Shown: piece after piece, positions 32,816 through 44,094 of the stretch
How the letters are laid out: each line of letters starts with the position of its first letter
Numbering within the stretch: the stretch's first letter is position 1
Origin: Diphasiastrum complanatum
Taxonomy: Eukaryota; Streptophyta; Lycopodiopsida; Lycopodiales; Lycopodiaceae
Direction: 5' to 3'
NCBI GenBank assembly: GCA_029204225.1
Contig: CM055114.1
Coordinates: 15,570,877 to 15,634,876, forward strand
DNA length: 64,000 bases
Made by a program: the position numbers and the translations under genes
The notes under the pieces: model-generated
Databases searched by the model: none
Told to the model about the DNA's origin: nothing
Seen by the model: the letters and a program-made list of their open reading frames with translations, nothing else

Positions 32816-33515
32816 TGTGTTTGTAAGCCCATGAGTAGAAGCTTAAAAATAATAAAATAGCTTAAACTTAGATTTAGATCTTAGACTTAGGAAACTTAAG
32901 ATTAGAAATATTTTATCTTAAGTTTTCCTAAGTTAAGAAACTTAAGGAACTTCTAAATCCTAAGTTAGAAGTTCTAGAAAGGCTAGAATGGATTAGTCCC
33001 ATAAGTTAGTAGATACTTATGGAAGACCCTCCTTGCCATAAAAGGAGAGGTATTTGTCTTGTAAACAACACTATGAAATTATGCTAAAGTTGCTCTCTCT
33101 TTGAGATTATCATTCTATTTCTTTGTGTTCCCATTGGAGGGTGCATAGCTTGAGGGAAGGTGCTCGGGCCTCCTCTTGCCTCATTTCATTGGATTATTGT
33201 GGCATGCTTTAATTGTTATTTATTAGTTAGCCGCAATTTATCTTTCAAACCCTCTGGGTGTTAGTTTAGGTCTTAGTTTAGCAACCTTGCTAGTTGGGTT
33301 TGCCTTAGCAAGGATTTTTATTGTGGTTTCTAATTAGCTTTACTTCAGTTTTAGGCACTAGTTGGGTAAGCCTTAGTGCTCTCATCTTTGTTGATCATTT
33401 TTGTATTTCCGTTGAAGCTTGTTGTAGAAACTTAGAAAGTGGACGATCCTCTACATCTCTATATTACATCCGTAAGTAGATCTAGCCACCGTACAAACTA
33501 GAAATACTTCCAACA
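32816..33515 (+). repeat. 3' LTR of gypsy G
   Basis: Direct repeat of 10401-11099 with scattered differences. It ends CTTCCAACA and is followed directly by copia F' sequence. Confidence 0.88.
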
Positions 33516-34430
33516 CATTTTTGATGAGGAAAATATTTCAAAGTTGTCTTCAAGTATTGATGTTGTGGATGGATCTAACATTCTTGATGTGGATGACATG
33601 GATGTTAATTTGGAGGATGTTGATGAAGGGCTTTCATCAAGTCAAAAGCCAAGGAGGACATCAAGGCAAAGGCAAACACCTTCAAGGCTCAAATATGATG
33701 AGAAGCCAATTGGACATTACTAATGCATTCTTGAATGGTGATCTTGAAGAGGAAGTATACATAGAGCAACCCAAGGGCTACATCTCACATGGCAAGCCTA
33801 ATCATGTTTGTTTTTTACAAAAGAGTTTATATGGGCTTAAGCAAGCACCAAGGAGTTGGTATGCTAAGCTCAGCACATTTCTACTTTCTCAAAACTCTGT
33901 TATGAGTGAGTATGATCATTCACTATATTTTAGATTTGCTAGAAATTATGCTACTATTCTTCTAATTTATGTGGATGATATCATATTGAGTGGAGGCAAC
34001 AATCAAGATATTGATGATATCAAGATTGCACTCAAGGAGGAGTTTGAGGTGCATGATCTTGGACATTTACATTATATCTTGGGAATAGAAGTGTTTAGAT
34101 CTTCTCAATCTACTTTCATTTGCAAGAGAAGTATGCTAACTCTATTCTAAAAATATTTCATATGGTAGATTCTAAGTCTTGTGATACATCTATGGAGTCA
34201 AATGTAGAGCTCACTATAAGAGGTAATGAAAGATCCTTCGATGACATTACCTCGATAGGAAGCTAGTTGTTCACTCATATATCTAACCATCACAAGACCT
34301 AATCTAAGCTATTGTGTTGGTAGATTAAGCCAATTTATGAAAGATCCTAGTGAAGAGCATTGGAAGCTAGGCAAGAGGGTATTGAGCTACATCTTGGGAA
34401 CAAGAGATTTTGGCAAAATTTACAATGGAA
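33516..34430 (+). pseudogene. Copia fragment F' (hinge, RT, start of RNase H)
   Basis: Starts in the integrase-RT hinge (FDEENISK-like, then SSSQKPRRTSRQRQTPSRL), jumps by deletion to RT (QLDITNAFLNGDLEEEVYIEQ, YVDDIILSGG near 33970) and runs into RNase H (RLSQFMKDPSEEHWKL, then GTRDFGKIY), where it joins the pre-integrase region of F. It is closely related to F (44100-45764), so it is a second copy of the same family. Frames shift near 34140 and 34260. Its left edge is the 3' LTR of gypsy G. Confidence 0.75.
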
Positions 34431-35429
34431 GGATATTTTGATTGCAAAAGGTAAAAGACAAGGGAAGTTGTTCAAACTAGATGCTTGTGTTATTGCTAAC
34501 CAAGTTGGATGTGTTGCAAGAGAGCAAATACCTATTCAAGAGGTTTGGCATAAAAATATGGGACACCTCAACTTCAAGTCATTGGAGGTAATGGCTAGAA
34601 AGAAGGTTGTGATAGGTCTTCCAAGCTCCTTAAAAAGTATCAATCATGTTTGTGAGTCTTGTGCTTTGTCAAAGTCACATAGACTACCTTATACTAGATC
34701 TACAAAGCCTTACATGTAACTTTCATTGATGATTTTAGTAGATATTGTTGGGTATATCTATTAAAGAGCAAAGATGAAGTATATGATGTCTTTGTGAAGT
34801 CCAAGAATGCAAGGGAGAATCAATTTTCCACAAGGATCAAGTGCTTAAGGAGTGACAATGGTGTACCATATCTACTAAGTTCAAGGCCTTTTGAGATGAT
34901 CATGGGATCAAGAGGGAGTATACAGCACCAAGGACCCCACAACAAAATGGAGTGGTCGAGAGGAAGAATAGGACTTTATGTGAAAGTGCCAAAGCCATGA
35001 GGTTAAGTGCTAATCTTGGTAAGCTATTTTGGGACCAAGATTTGTTGTGTGCTAATTTCTTGTGCAATAGGTGGCCAAGTGTTATTTTGGATGGAAGGAT
35101 ACATTTTGAGATGCTATTCAAGAGGAGGCCGAGTGTCAACTTTTTTAGAACTTTTGGATGCAATGCTATGTCAACATTACTCTTGATGATAGGACCAAGG
35201 AAGATCCATCTTCAAGGAAAGGTATATTTGTTGGATATAACGAGGTGAGTAAATCCTACAAGGTTTACATTCCTTCTACTAACAAGGTGATTGTCGCTAG
35301 AGATGTCATTTTTGATGAGGGAAACATTCCAAAAGTATCTTCAAACATTATTGATGGTGATGTGGATGGATCTAACATTTTTTATGTTGATGTAAAGGAT
35401 CCTAATTTGGATGGTGATGATGAAGGACC
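34431..35429 (+). pseudogene. Pre-integrase, integrase and hinge of F
   Basis: Pre-integrase: GKLFKLDA, then EVWHKNMGHLN and CESCALSKSHRLPY. After a deletion of the first catalytic Asp region, core remnants follow (FIDDFSRYCWVYLL-like near 34720-34770, then a frame break). ERKNRTLCESAKAMRLSANL and FWDQDLLCANFLCNR come next. RKGIFVGYNEVSKSYKVYIP with VARDVIFDEG ends the domain. The hinge is Asp-rich. At least four frame breaks are present. Confidence 0.75.
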
Positions 35430-35703
35430 ACTTAGAATTAAAGTAGAATCATTGTGTTACTGTACTGTGGGTCCTATCAATGGATAAGGATCAGTTGGCC
35501 TCGCCACGAGGCAAGTCGACAGGACACGCGTCTCGCCAACGACAACCTGGGTCATGCATGGGTTGTCTGAGTGAACAACTATATGTACACTGTAATTTCA
35601 TTTTGAGAAATACAGTTGCTATGTGAGCTTGCTGTGGAGAGTGTTTTCTATCTGTGTTACTATGTAGCATAATCTGTGTTCCTGTGCAAAGCAAATTCTA
35701 AGT
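35430..35703 (+). repeat. 5' LTR of element E
   Basis: Direct repeat of 43821-44094, 274 bp, from ACTTAGAATT to AATTCTAAGT. The PBS begins at the next base, and the target duplication abuts the outer end, so both limits are fixed. Confidence 0.88.
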
Positions 35704-35717
35704 TGGTATCAGAGCCG
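35704..35717 (+). other. Primer-binding site of element E
   Basis: TGGTATCAGAGCCG, classic plant copia site for initiator Met-tRNA, directly after the LTR. Confidence 0.9.
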
Positions 35718-36444
35718 TACAGGGAGTGTACACAATACAACATCACCGTTGAAGAGAGCTTCGGGAGAACTGTCTTTTGAGAGTTCGGGGTTTATGACGG
35801 GTTGAAGACGAAAAGAGAAGCACTGGTGCATGGTTTCTAGCTTATAGAGGCTTGCTAACCTCAGTAGAAGGATTATTAGCCTGTGCATAGCATCAGCTGG
35901 GGAAAAATTTGGTGAAAAATTGACAATTTTGAAGCCAGCTAAAAATTGAAATCGGGTTTGGGGTTACGATTTTTTATACATAACTGGTGATTTCCTCACT
36001 GTTTGTGCACCGTTCTGGATGCCATAAGGACAGTAAGGGAGCTAATCACATTGTCCACCAGCCATGGAGAGACTCTAAGGTTTATGTCAGAGATTTGTCT
36101 CCAGATAGTTAACCTAGCAGATTTGCGGTAAAAGGTGAAAAAAGACACTTTGTCAAGTTGAGCTAAAATCACCGTTTCTCCACGGAATTTCATGATTGAA
36201 CACTCTACAAACTTGGTATCAGTAGGGCAACCCTGCTCCAGGCCTCAGATCGTGCTCAAATCGATCCATAGGCGAGTTAGATCAAGCAAAAACGAGCTTG
36301 GGGAGGCACGGCCGTAGACAGGGAGGTCGCGGACTGTTCGTGCGTGGAATCAAAGTGAAACCATAGTGTTTCAAAGTGGACAACATCTACAAGACTCTCC
36401 ATTGGTGCACAAAAGTGCTCAGATCCGTTGGATAGAGAAGTTAC
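35718..36444 (+). other. Leader of element E, left part
   Basis: Untranslated sequence of about 730 bp with no coding signature. It continues after element D with only about 19 bp before the gag ATG at 39902. Confidence 0.6.
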
Positions 36445-37305
36445 TGTCGAAAATTGTCACTTCTCACTTGACATTGGTTCATGTAAATATTGATCAAACA
36501 TTAGAATATGTTGATGATATGATTTCACACGTGTGGAGCCTGTTCCCACGTGTGAAAGGATGTACTTTTCATGTTTGTATATATCCAAATTGATTTTGTA
36601 TCATTCTAGTTAGTGTGAACATGAAATGACTAGTTTTTAGTCAAGTTGACTAGTCACCTACAGATAAGCTTTTCCTTGCATGTGCATGAATTAATGCTCC
36701 CACATGGCAAGTGGATGTTCACACGTGTGTATAGAGTACTAGAAGATAAGAGTTGACCATTTTCCTTAGATCCTATTTTGTAGGGAATATTCCTATATTC
36801 TAGGAGACTAGCTTTTTGGATTTTAGTCATATTCTAGAAGGTCAACTATTGGATAAGGATCAAGGATGGATAAAATGGATAGATCTGAGTGATGTGGCAC
36901 TCTTCACACGTGTGAAGGCCGCTGGACTGTACCAGACTCATGGATGTACTTGATCCATAAAAGGATCATCATTTTGCTAAGAAAATTGATGAGACTTTTG
37001 CACTCTACACTTTTGTGAGATTTCTAGTCATTTGTCTTGTGATTTTTATGCATGATTGCTATCTAGTATCATTGTACTTGTTGTTTCAGGTGCAGGCCGT
37101 ACAGTGGACAATACTCCACACGTGTGAAGCCGCGCTCACTAAAAAATGATGTGTTGATCCATTGCTCTTGCTTAAATCCAAGTGTAGTGAATCTAGATCA
37201 AGATCTAATGTGTAGAACTTGATAGATTCATTGATTAAGCAACCAATAACTCTCTATGATTGTAAAGTACAATCATTATTGTCCTAAAAACTGTAAAATT
37301 TATCA
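36445..37305 (+). repeat. 5' LTR of element D
   Basis: 861 bp, TGTCGAAAATTG to AATTTATCA, over 97% like the C LTRs by eye. It holds five CACGTG boxes against three in C. Confidence 0.93.
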
Positions 37306-37321
37306 TGGTATCAGAGCTAAG
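37306..37321 (+). other. Primer-binding site of element D
   Basis: TGGTATCAGAGCTAAG, identical to that of element C. Confidence 0.9.
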
Positions 37322-37900
37322 TAAGAGAGTGATCATTGAATCATAAATCTTGTAAAGATCATTGGCAAAATTTGTTTTTTGGCCAATACTAGTGAGGGCG
37401 AGTTCTTCTAGAGTGATAGCTTGTAATCATTTGGATAAAAACGACTTGGAGGCTGTGTATGTACTTTTCACACGTGTGAAACCGTATAGCAACTTTCAAT
37501 TCAAGCTACTTTGTGTTTGTTGGTCCCAAAATCACAATACTAGTTCATTTTTGGTGCTTTTTGAAGCATAGTATTGATCTAGATTCATTCTAACTAATGC
37601 CTATGACCAAATAGTGTTTTGGATCATTGAAGCATTTCTTTTTAGAGTCTAAGATCAGATCTTAAGAGGTTGATTTGTTTAGATCCTTAGTTGAAGTGAA
37701 ATCTCTAAGAAAAGTGTAAAGCAATTTTTTTGTGAGAGTGAAAGCTAGAAATTTTTGGTAAGATCTTTGAGTATCATTCAAGCTTGTGTGCTCGTTTGAT
37801 AGAGACAAGCCTATAGGCATTCTAGTAAGTTTTAGGCCTTTTCATAGATCTTTTAAAATTCAAAAATCTTTGTGATTTTTAAAAGAGCATTCATCCTAAA

Positions 37901-39439
37901 ATGTCATCCATGGGTGGATATTTGATGGAATCAAGTGAGAGACTCACTTCCACAAATTATTCCATTTGGAAAGTGAGAATGGAATCACTCCTAATGATCC
38001 ATGATCTATATGACATAGTTCAAGGAGTAGAGGAAGAGCCTCAAACTCCCCAAGAACAAGCCAAATACAAGAAGAGAGCAAGATTAGCTCTACATTGCAT
38101 AAAGTTAAATGTATGCAATGACCTCTTGAAAGAGGTGTCTTCTTGTACCTCATCCAAAGAGGCTTGGGATTCATTAAAGAGCATTTATGAATCCAACAAT
38201 ACTTCAAGAATCCTCATGCTAAGAAATCAAGTTTTTCAAAGTATGACAGGAAGTGGAGAGAGTGGACAAGAGTATGTTCTTAGGATCAAATCTCTTAACA
38301 AGGAGTTAAGTGCAATAGGAGAGAAGATCCAAGATCAAGAACTAGTACAAATCATTTTGAATGGTCTAAGTGATGAGTTTACCAACATAGTCCAATCATT
38401 TGCCATTCAAGACTCTCTTCCATCCATTGAAAAGTTGCACAATGTTCTTGTGGCCGAGGAGAGTAGGCTTCTACACCTCAAGACAAGAATGGATAGCATG
38501 TCACTTAATGGAGGAGAGGAGAAAGCTAACTTCACATCTAAAGGCAAGAAAAAGCAAAATCCATTCAAGAAAAATCAAGGCAAGGAGGCCGAGATGAAGA
38601 ATGAAGGATCTACCTCCAAAGGCAAAGTGAAGAACAAGAAAAAACTAAAGTGTTTCTTTTGTGGAAAGAAAGGACACTTTGCCTCAGAATGCTACTTGAA
38701 GAAGAATCAACAGGCCAAAGGAGATCAAGGGAACATTGCTCAAGAGGAAGAATATGAGGATGGATTCAACACATCCTTAATGGTTGCATCTACACCAACT
38801 TCAAGTCAAGACACATGGTGGATAGATAGTAGGGCTAGTTCTCACATGTCCTTTAACAAGCATTATTTTTCTACTCTTCTATCTTGTAATGACTCTAAGA
38901 AGTCAATATACACTGCTAGTGATCAAGCATGCAAGATAGATGGCATAGGATCTATACCTCTTTGTTTAGGCACATCTAAAAGGATAGATCTAGATAATGT
39001 TTTGTATGTTCCTACCATTTCAAGAAACTTGCTTAGTGTAGGACAATTAATGGACAATGGACTAGATGTACATTTCAATAATGGAGTTTGTTCCATCTTG
39101 AAAAATGATAAGTGCATAGCTAGTGGCATTAAGCAAGGTAGACTTTTCAAGTTGGATGCTAATGTTGCAAGTGAAAGTGTGAACTTGGCTAGGGAGGAGC
39201 TAACTCAAGTGGAGCTTTGGCATAAGAGATTAGGCCATCCTAATCTTCAATCTGTGGAGTCAATGGCAAGCAAGGAACTAGCTCTCGGCCTACCAAGAAC
39301 TTTCAAGAAGTGTGGAAAAATGTGTGAGGCATGTGGCCTTGCAAAGTCACACAAATCTTCTTACAATCTCTCTCTCCCTTGGATCTCATACATTCTGATG
39401 TACATAGTTTTTCACATGCAAGTAATGGAGGTGCCTTGA
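37901..39439 (+). pseudogene. Gag-protease-pre-integrase of D
   Basis: Open for 512 codons from ATG 37901. Gag is complete with zinc knuckle CFFCGKKGHFASEC near residue 250. The protease loop reads DSRASSHMS (38826 onward) where C has DSGASSHMS: the Gly beside the catalytic Asp-Ser is Arg, which should disable the enzyme. The pre-integrase motif HKRLGHPN and CEACGLAKSHK are intact. A 16-bp deletion near 39367 then throws the frame, giving a short false tail. Confidence 0.88.
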
Positions 39440-39882
39440 TGTATGTAAGTTTTATAGATGATTGTAGTTTTTATAGATGATGTTTTTCACATGGATTGAG
39501 TTACTATCAAAGAAAAGTCTTGTTTATGAAGCTTTCATTAAGTTCAAGTCTCTAGTAGAGAAACAACTTAGTACTTCTATCAAAGCACTAAGATGTGATA
39601 ATGGAGGAGAGTACACCTCCAATAAAATGAAAGACTTTTGTGAGATCAATGGTATTAAGTTACAATACACTTGTTCCTACACCCCTCAACAAAATGGGGT
39701 GGCCGAGAGGAAAAATAGGAGTCTATGTGAGTGTGCAAAGTCCTTGAGGCTTGATGCATCACTTCCCATCTCATTTTGGGGAGAAGCCATAACATGTGCT
39801 AATTATTTGTGTAATAGACTTCCTAGTAGTGCTATAGATGGGATCTCACCTTATCAAGTCTTGTTTGATAAGAAACCCAATA
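39440..39882 (+). pseudogene. Integrase fragment of D
   Basis: Begins with a short tandem duplication (TTTTATAGATGAT occurs twice, 39450-39482) where C has a single FIDDCTRFTW-coding stretch. It then reads in frame through WIELLSKKSLVYEAFIKF, CDNGGEYTSNKMKD and NGVAERKNRSL to GISPYQVLFDKKPN. The rest of integrase is lost at the junction with E. Confidence 0.85.
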
Positions 39883-39901
39883 AGTTTCAAGCAGTTTTGC
39901 G

Positions 39902-40495
39902 ATGGCAAACATGGGAGAGTCCATTTTGAGTGAAAGTAGCAAATTGGATGGGATTTCCAACTATGCAGTGTGGAAATTCAAAATGAAAAACATACTAATG
40001 GAGAAAGACGTGTGGGAAGTTGTCACAGGTGATGAGAGAAGGCCGTCAAATGAAGCGGATGTCAAAGTGTTCGACAAAAAGATGAGGAAAGCTTTGACCT
40101 TCATTAACTTGTTAGTGAAGGATCACATCATTACCCACATTTGTGATGCTATTACACCTAGACAGGCATGGGATGTGCTAAAGGAGCAGTTCGAGACGTC
40201 AAATTTGTCAAGAATCATGTTTCTGAAGTCAAAGTTGAATAGTGCCTGCATGGAACAAGGAGAGCACATTCAGACGTACATGACCAAAATCAAGACAATG
40301 AGAGATGAACTGCATTCTATTGGTGAGCGACACGCCAAAAACAAGGCAAGGGCAAGGGCGAGAAGAAGTATAAACAACAATTTGCCAAGTCTCAAGAGGA
40401 CGAGGGATCTTCCAATAAAACTAATAAGAAAGACAAGTGCCTCCATTATGGTAAAAAGGGCCATTGGAAGAGTGAATGTCGCAAATTCCTGGTGA
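39902..40495 (+). pseudogene. Gag of element E
   Basis: Starts MANMGESILSESSKLDG, a gag family distinct from C and D and closer to Tnt1-like gags (NYAVWKFKMKNILMEKDVWEV). It is open for about 145 codons to SIGERH, then shifted. The zinc knuckle CLHYGKKGHWKSEC lies in the next frame near 40440-40480, with its second Cys changed to Tyr. Only about 19 bp separate the D junction from this ATG. Confidence 0.8.
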
Positions 40496-41853
40496 AACAA
40501 GACAAGGGAAAACCAGAACAAGCAGGTTACCTTGTCGATGAGAGTGAGATTCAAGACTCTAGCATCTTCATATTTGCATTGTCATCTAATCAAGATGATC
40601 AAGCATGGTATATTGACTCGGGAGCCACAAGACACATGATAGGTAACAAGAATTGGTTCAGTAGCTTGAAAGTGTTGGATAATGGAACATCTGTTTGACA
40701 AGCAAATGGTGAGGTGTGCAAGATCAAGGGGATAGGCACCGTTTCAATCCAACTACCTGATGGCAAAAGTAGGATGATCAGGGAGGTACTTTACGTACCA
40801 AGTTTGAAGAAAAATCTACTTTCTGTTGGAGTCATTACTGATCAAAAGTTGAAAGTAGAATTCGCCCATGATCGTTGCTGTGTGAAGGATGTGAACCAAA
40901 AGTTCAAAGTTATTGCAGATGGAGTAAGAGAGCCCAATACAGAATTGTACAGGTTGAATGCTACAATTAAGGGACAACATGGACTTGTATCGTCCATTCC
41001 ATCGCAAACTAAGTTGTGGCATAAGAGGCTTGGTCACTTGAACTTGGAAAGCCTCAATTTGATGAGAAAATTGGAGATGGTAACATGATTGCCTACCATA
41101 GAAGATCACTTGAAATCGATGTGCGAATCTTGTGTATATGGGAAGCAGCATCGAGAGAAGTTCAATAAAGGGGGTGTTGCAAGAGCAAAGAACATCTTGG
41201 ATTTAATCCACACAGATCTATGCGGGCCAATGAGGACCATGTCCTTAGGTAAAGCCTTCTATTTCATGACCTTTATTGATGATATGTCACGTAAGACGTG
41301 GATCTACTTCTTGAGGAAGAAATCAGATGCATTTGATAACTTCAAGAGCTTCAAAGCATTGGTCGAAAATCAGACAGATAGGAAGATCAAAGTCCTAAGA
41401 TCAGATAGTGGAGGTGAGTACAAGTCTAATGACTTCAATGATCTTTGTGATCAATGTGGGATTAAAAGACAATTTACGCAAGCTCATACTCCTGCTCTCA
41501 ATGGTGTAGCTGAGCGCAAGAACTGTACGATTGTGGAAAGTGCCAAATCTATGCTAGTTGAGATGAAACTACCAAAAGATTTTTGGTCAAAAACATGTAG
41601 CACGGCAGTCTATCTTCAAAATAGAAGTCCTACCATTGCCATACCAAACATAACACCTGAGGAAGCATTCACGAAGAAGAAGTCAAAGGTGAACCACTTG
41701 CGAATCTTTGGATGTAAGGCCTTTGTACACGTTCCTAAGGAAGAGAGATGTAAACTTGATGTAAAAGCTATCAAGTGCATATTCCTAGGATATGATGATC
41801 GTGTGAAGGGCTCTAGATGTTTTGATCCAGTGGAAACCAAAATCCATATGTGA
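40492..41853 (+). pseudogene. Protease and integrase of element E
   Basis: Protease: WYIDSGATRHM near 40600, then EVLYVPSLKKNLLSVG. Pre-integrase: LWHKRLGHLN near 41015 and CESCVYGKQHREKF near 41125. Integrase core: IHTDLCGPM, TFIDDMSRKTWIYFL, LRSDSGGEYKS and NGVAERKN, ending in LRIFGCKAFVHVP and FLGYDD. TGA stops at about 40696 and 41086 interrupt otherwise continuous coding. A frameshift near 41820 follows. Confidence 0.85.
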
Positions 41854-43765
41854 TGTTATCTTTGATGAATCCAAGATGTATGAAGACGAGGATGCTGAGA
41901 AGATAGACACATCCAGTGGAAAAGATGGTATAGTGAGAATACCACCTGATGATGATCCATTCATTGACCTTTTGAGTGATGAACATGAGGATACATCTCA
42001 AGATACTACTACTCAACTTCAAGAGGTAGTTTGGAGAGGTAGGGACAAACGTTTTGGTGCAAGAAGGATTGAAGTTGCAGGTGACAAACGCAAACAGAAG
42101 GATGTACCGTGGGATACATTCTCACTAGGAAGCCGATCACCTGATAGGAAGCTCCCTAAGTGGTTTGAGAGATTGTTGGAGAGCCGCAACATGGATGACT
42201 TTCCAGGATCATCTAACCAGGGAGAGCTACGAAGATCAACAAGAGAGAAGACTCAACCTGAAAAGTATGAAGCAAATTATGCTCTCTTATCTGGCATTAT
42301 TCAAAGCAAAGAACCTTCGACTTATGGTGAAGCGAAGGATGATGACATTTGGGTCAAGGCCATGGGAGAGGAGATGGAGTCAATTGCTAAGCATAGCACA
42401 TGGGACTTAGTAGAACCACCAGTTGGCAAGAAACCAAACCCATTAGTTGCAAATGGGTATATAGGACTAAGTACCATGCAGATGGAAGTATAGCAAAACA
42501 CAAGGCAAGATTGGTGATCAAAGGGTACGCACAAAGTAAAGGCATCGACTATGAGGAGACCTTTGCGCCGGTTTGTAAGTGGAATACTCTATGTCTACTT
42601 GTTGCTTTAGCTTCACATTTTGGTTGGCCTTTGCATCAGATGGATGTGAAATCTACTTTTCTGAATGGTGAGTTGGAAGAAGAGGTGTTCATGGATCAAC
42701 TTGAAGGCTTTGTAGCGAAGGGACAGGAAAATAAAGTATGTCGCTTGAAGAAAGCACTTTATGGTCTTAAACAAGCACCATGTGCGTGGTATAGCAAGAT
42801 TGATGATTTCTCTTTATGTTGATGACTTGATTATTATGGAAAATAATCAAGAGATGATAGACATGATCAAGAAAGACCTCATGGAACAATTTGAGATGAC
42901 AGATCTCAGCCTGATGCATTACTGCCTTGGAGTAGAAGTGTGGCAAAAAGGACATGAAGTGGGTTTAACACAAGTGAAGTATGTCAAAGAGTTGCTACAC
43001 AGGTTTAGGTTGCAGGATTGCAAACCAGTAAACACTCCTATTGAACCAGGTAAAAGGCTTTATAAGCTTGATGAGTCACAATCATTTGATGCTATACTGT
43101 ATAGACAGTTAGTAGGGAGCTTGATTTATCTTACCACGACTAGACCAGATATATGCTATGTTGTTGGCATTGTAAGTCAGTTTATGGTAGCACCTACAGA
43201 AATGCATTGGAAGGCAGCTAAACGCATTTTGTGTTATGTAAAAGGCCCTTCAAAGTATGGCTTGATTTACATGAAGCATGATGGTTTACCTGAGTTGTGT
43301 GGCTATGTGGATGCGGATTGGGGAGGTGACTATGATGATCGTAGATCCACCACAGGGTATGTATTCCAGTTTTGTGGTAGTTGCTTTTCCTGGTCTAGTA
43401 AAGAGCAAAGTACAATTGCTCTTTACACCACAGAAACAGAGTATAAGGCAATGTGTAGTGCAACACAAGAAGCTATATGGTTGAGACAAATCTTGGAAGA
43501 AATTGGCATGAAGCAGAGAAATCCTACGACTTTACATAGCGACAGTCAGAGTGGCATTCAGCTAGCAAAGAGTCCAGTGTTCCATGCGAGAACTAAACAC
43601 ATTGAGATTCAGTATCACTTTATACGTGAGAGGCTGCTGAGTCATGAAATTCATGTTGTTCATTGTAGCACAGAAGAACAACTAGCTGATATTTTCACTA
43701 AGCCACTTACTGGAGAAAAGTTTGATAAGTTTAGATCAAAGCTTTCTATGCTTAAAGTTTGTTAA
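41822..43765 (+). pseudogene. Hinge, RT and RNase H of element E
   Basis: The hinge has an acidic stretch, then RRSTREKTQPEKYEANYAL. RT begins STWDLVEPPVGKKPNPL, shifts frame near 42450, and continues KHKARLVIKGYAQSKGIDYEE and QMDVKSTFLNGELEEEVFM to LKQAPCAWYSKIDD. A deletion joins this to SLYVDDLIIM (42810-42840). The last frame (42761-43765) holds the RT end and RNase H: GYVDADWGGDYDDRRSTTG, TETEYKAMCSATQE and LHSDSQSGIQLAKSP, ending ADIFTKPL. Confidence 0.85.
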
Positions 43766-43820
43766 CTTTAAAGCTATGTATATGACTATATAAAAAGTAG
43801 ACTCTACTTTAAGGGAGAGA

Positions 43821-44094
43821 GTTAGAATTAAAGTAGAATCACTGTGTTACTGTACTGTGGGTCCTATCAGTGGATAAGGATCAGTTGGCCTCGCCACGAG
43901 GCAAGTTGACGGGACACGCGTCCCACCAACGGCAACTTGGGGTCATGCATGAGTTGCCTGAGTGAACAACTATATGTACACTGTAATTTCATTTTGAGAA
44001 ATACAATTGCTATGTGAGCTTGTTGTGGAGAGTGTTTTCTGTTTGTGTTACTGTGTAGCATAATCTGTGTTCCTGTGCAAAGCAAATTCTAAGT
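43821..44094 (+). repeat. 3' LTR of element E
   Basis: Copy of 35430-35703 with about a dozen differences. It starts AGTTAGAATT (AC in the other copy) and follows the polypurine tract AAGGGAGAG (43812-43820). Confidence 0.88.

Larger units (their letters stand above)
10401..33515 (+). mobile_element. Ty3/gypsy element G with post-pol frame, interrupted by copia K2 and C
   Basis: LTRs of about 700 bp (10401-11099, 32816-33515) bound an Asp-PBS leader, gag, protease, RT, RNase H and integrase in that order, then a further 3-kb coding region before the 3' LTR. The domain order PR-RT-RH-IN and the Asp-type PBS place it with Ty3/gypsy, probably the Athila/Tat side. No chromodomain follows integrase. 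Two copia insertions (11738-17263 and 20505-26819) account for about 11.8 kb of the span. All frames carry stops or shifts. The flanks (TGACA left, CATTT right) do not match. Confidence 0.85.
36445..39882 (+). mobile_element. Truncated element D (C family) inside E
   Basis: It is nearly identical to element C from LTR start to mid integrase and stops after KKPN (39882), joined directly to the last bases of the E leader. The 3' half, the 3' LTR and any right target duplication are gone, so a deletion removed the D-E junction. D keeps G-box CpG sites that are CATGTG in C, so it came from a less decayed source copy. Confidence 0.9.
35430..44094 (+). mobile_element. Copia element E with unusual LTR ends, carrying D in its leader
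   Basis: Short LTRs (274 bp, 35430-35703 and 43821-44094) flank a PBS and a full set of copia domains. GGACC at 35425-35429 and 44095-44099 is the target duplication inside F. The element starts ACTTAGAATT and ends AATTCTAAGT, a 10-bp inverted repeat, with no TG...CA. The leader is interrupted by truncated element D (36445-39882). The coding sequence has about six breaks. Confidence 0.9.

Noticed and set aside
35704-36444. A host gene between the E LTR and element D
   Set aside because: It begins with a PBS and has no coding signature, so it is the leader of E.
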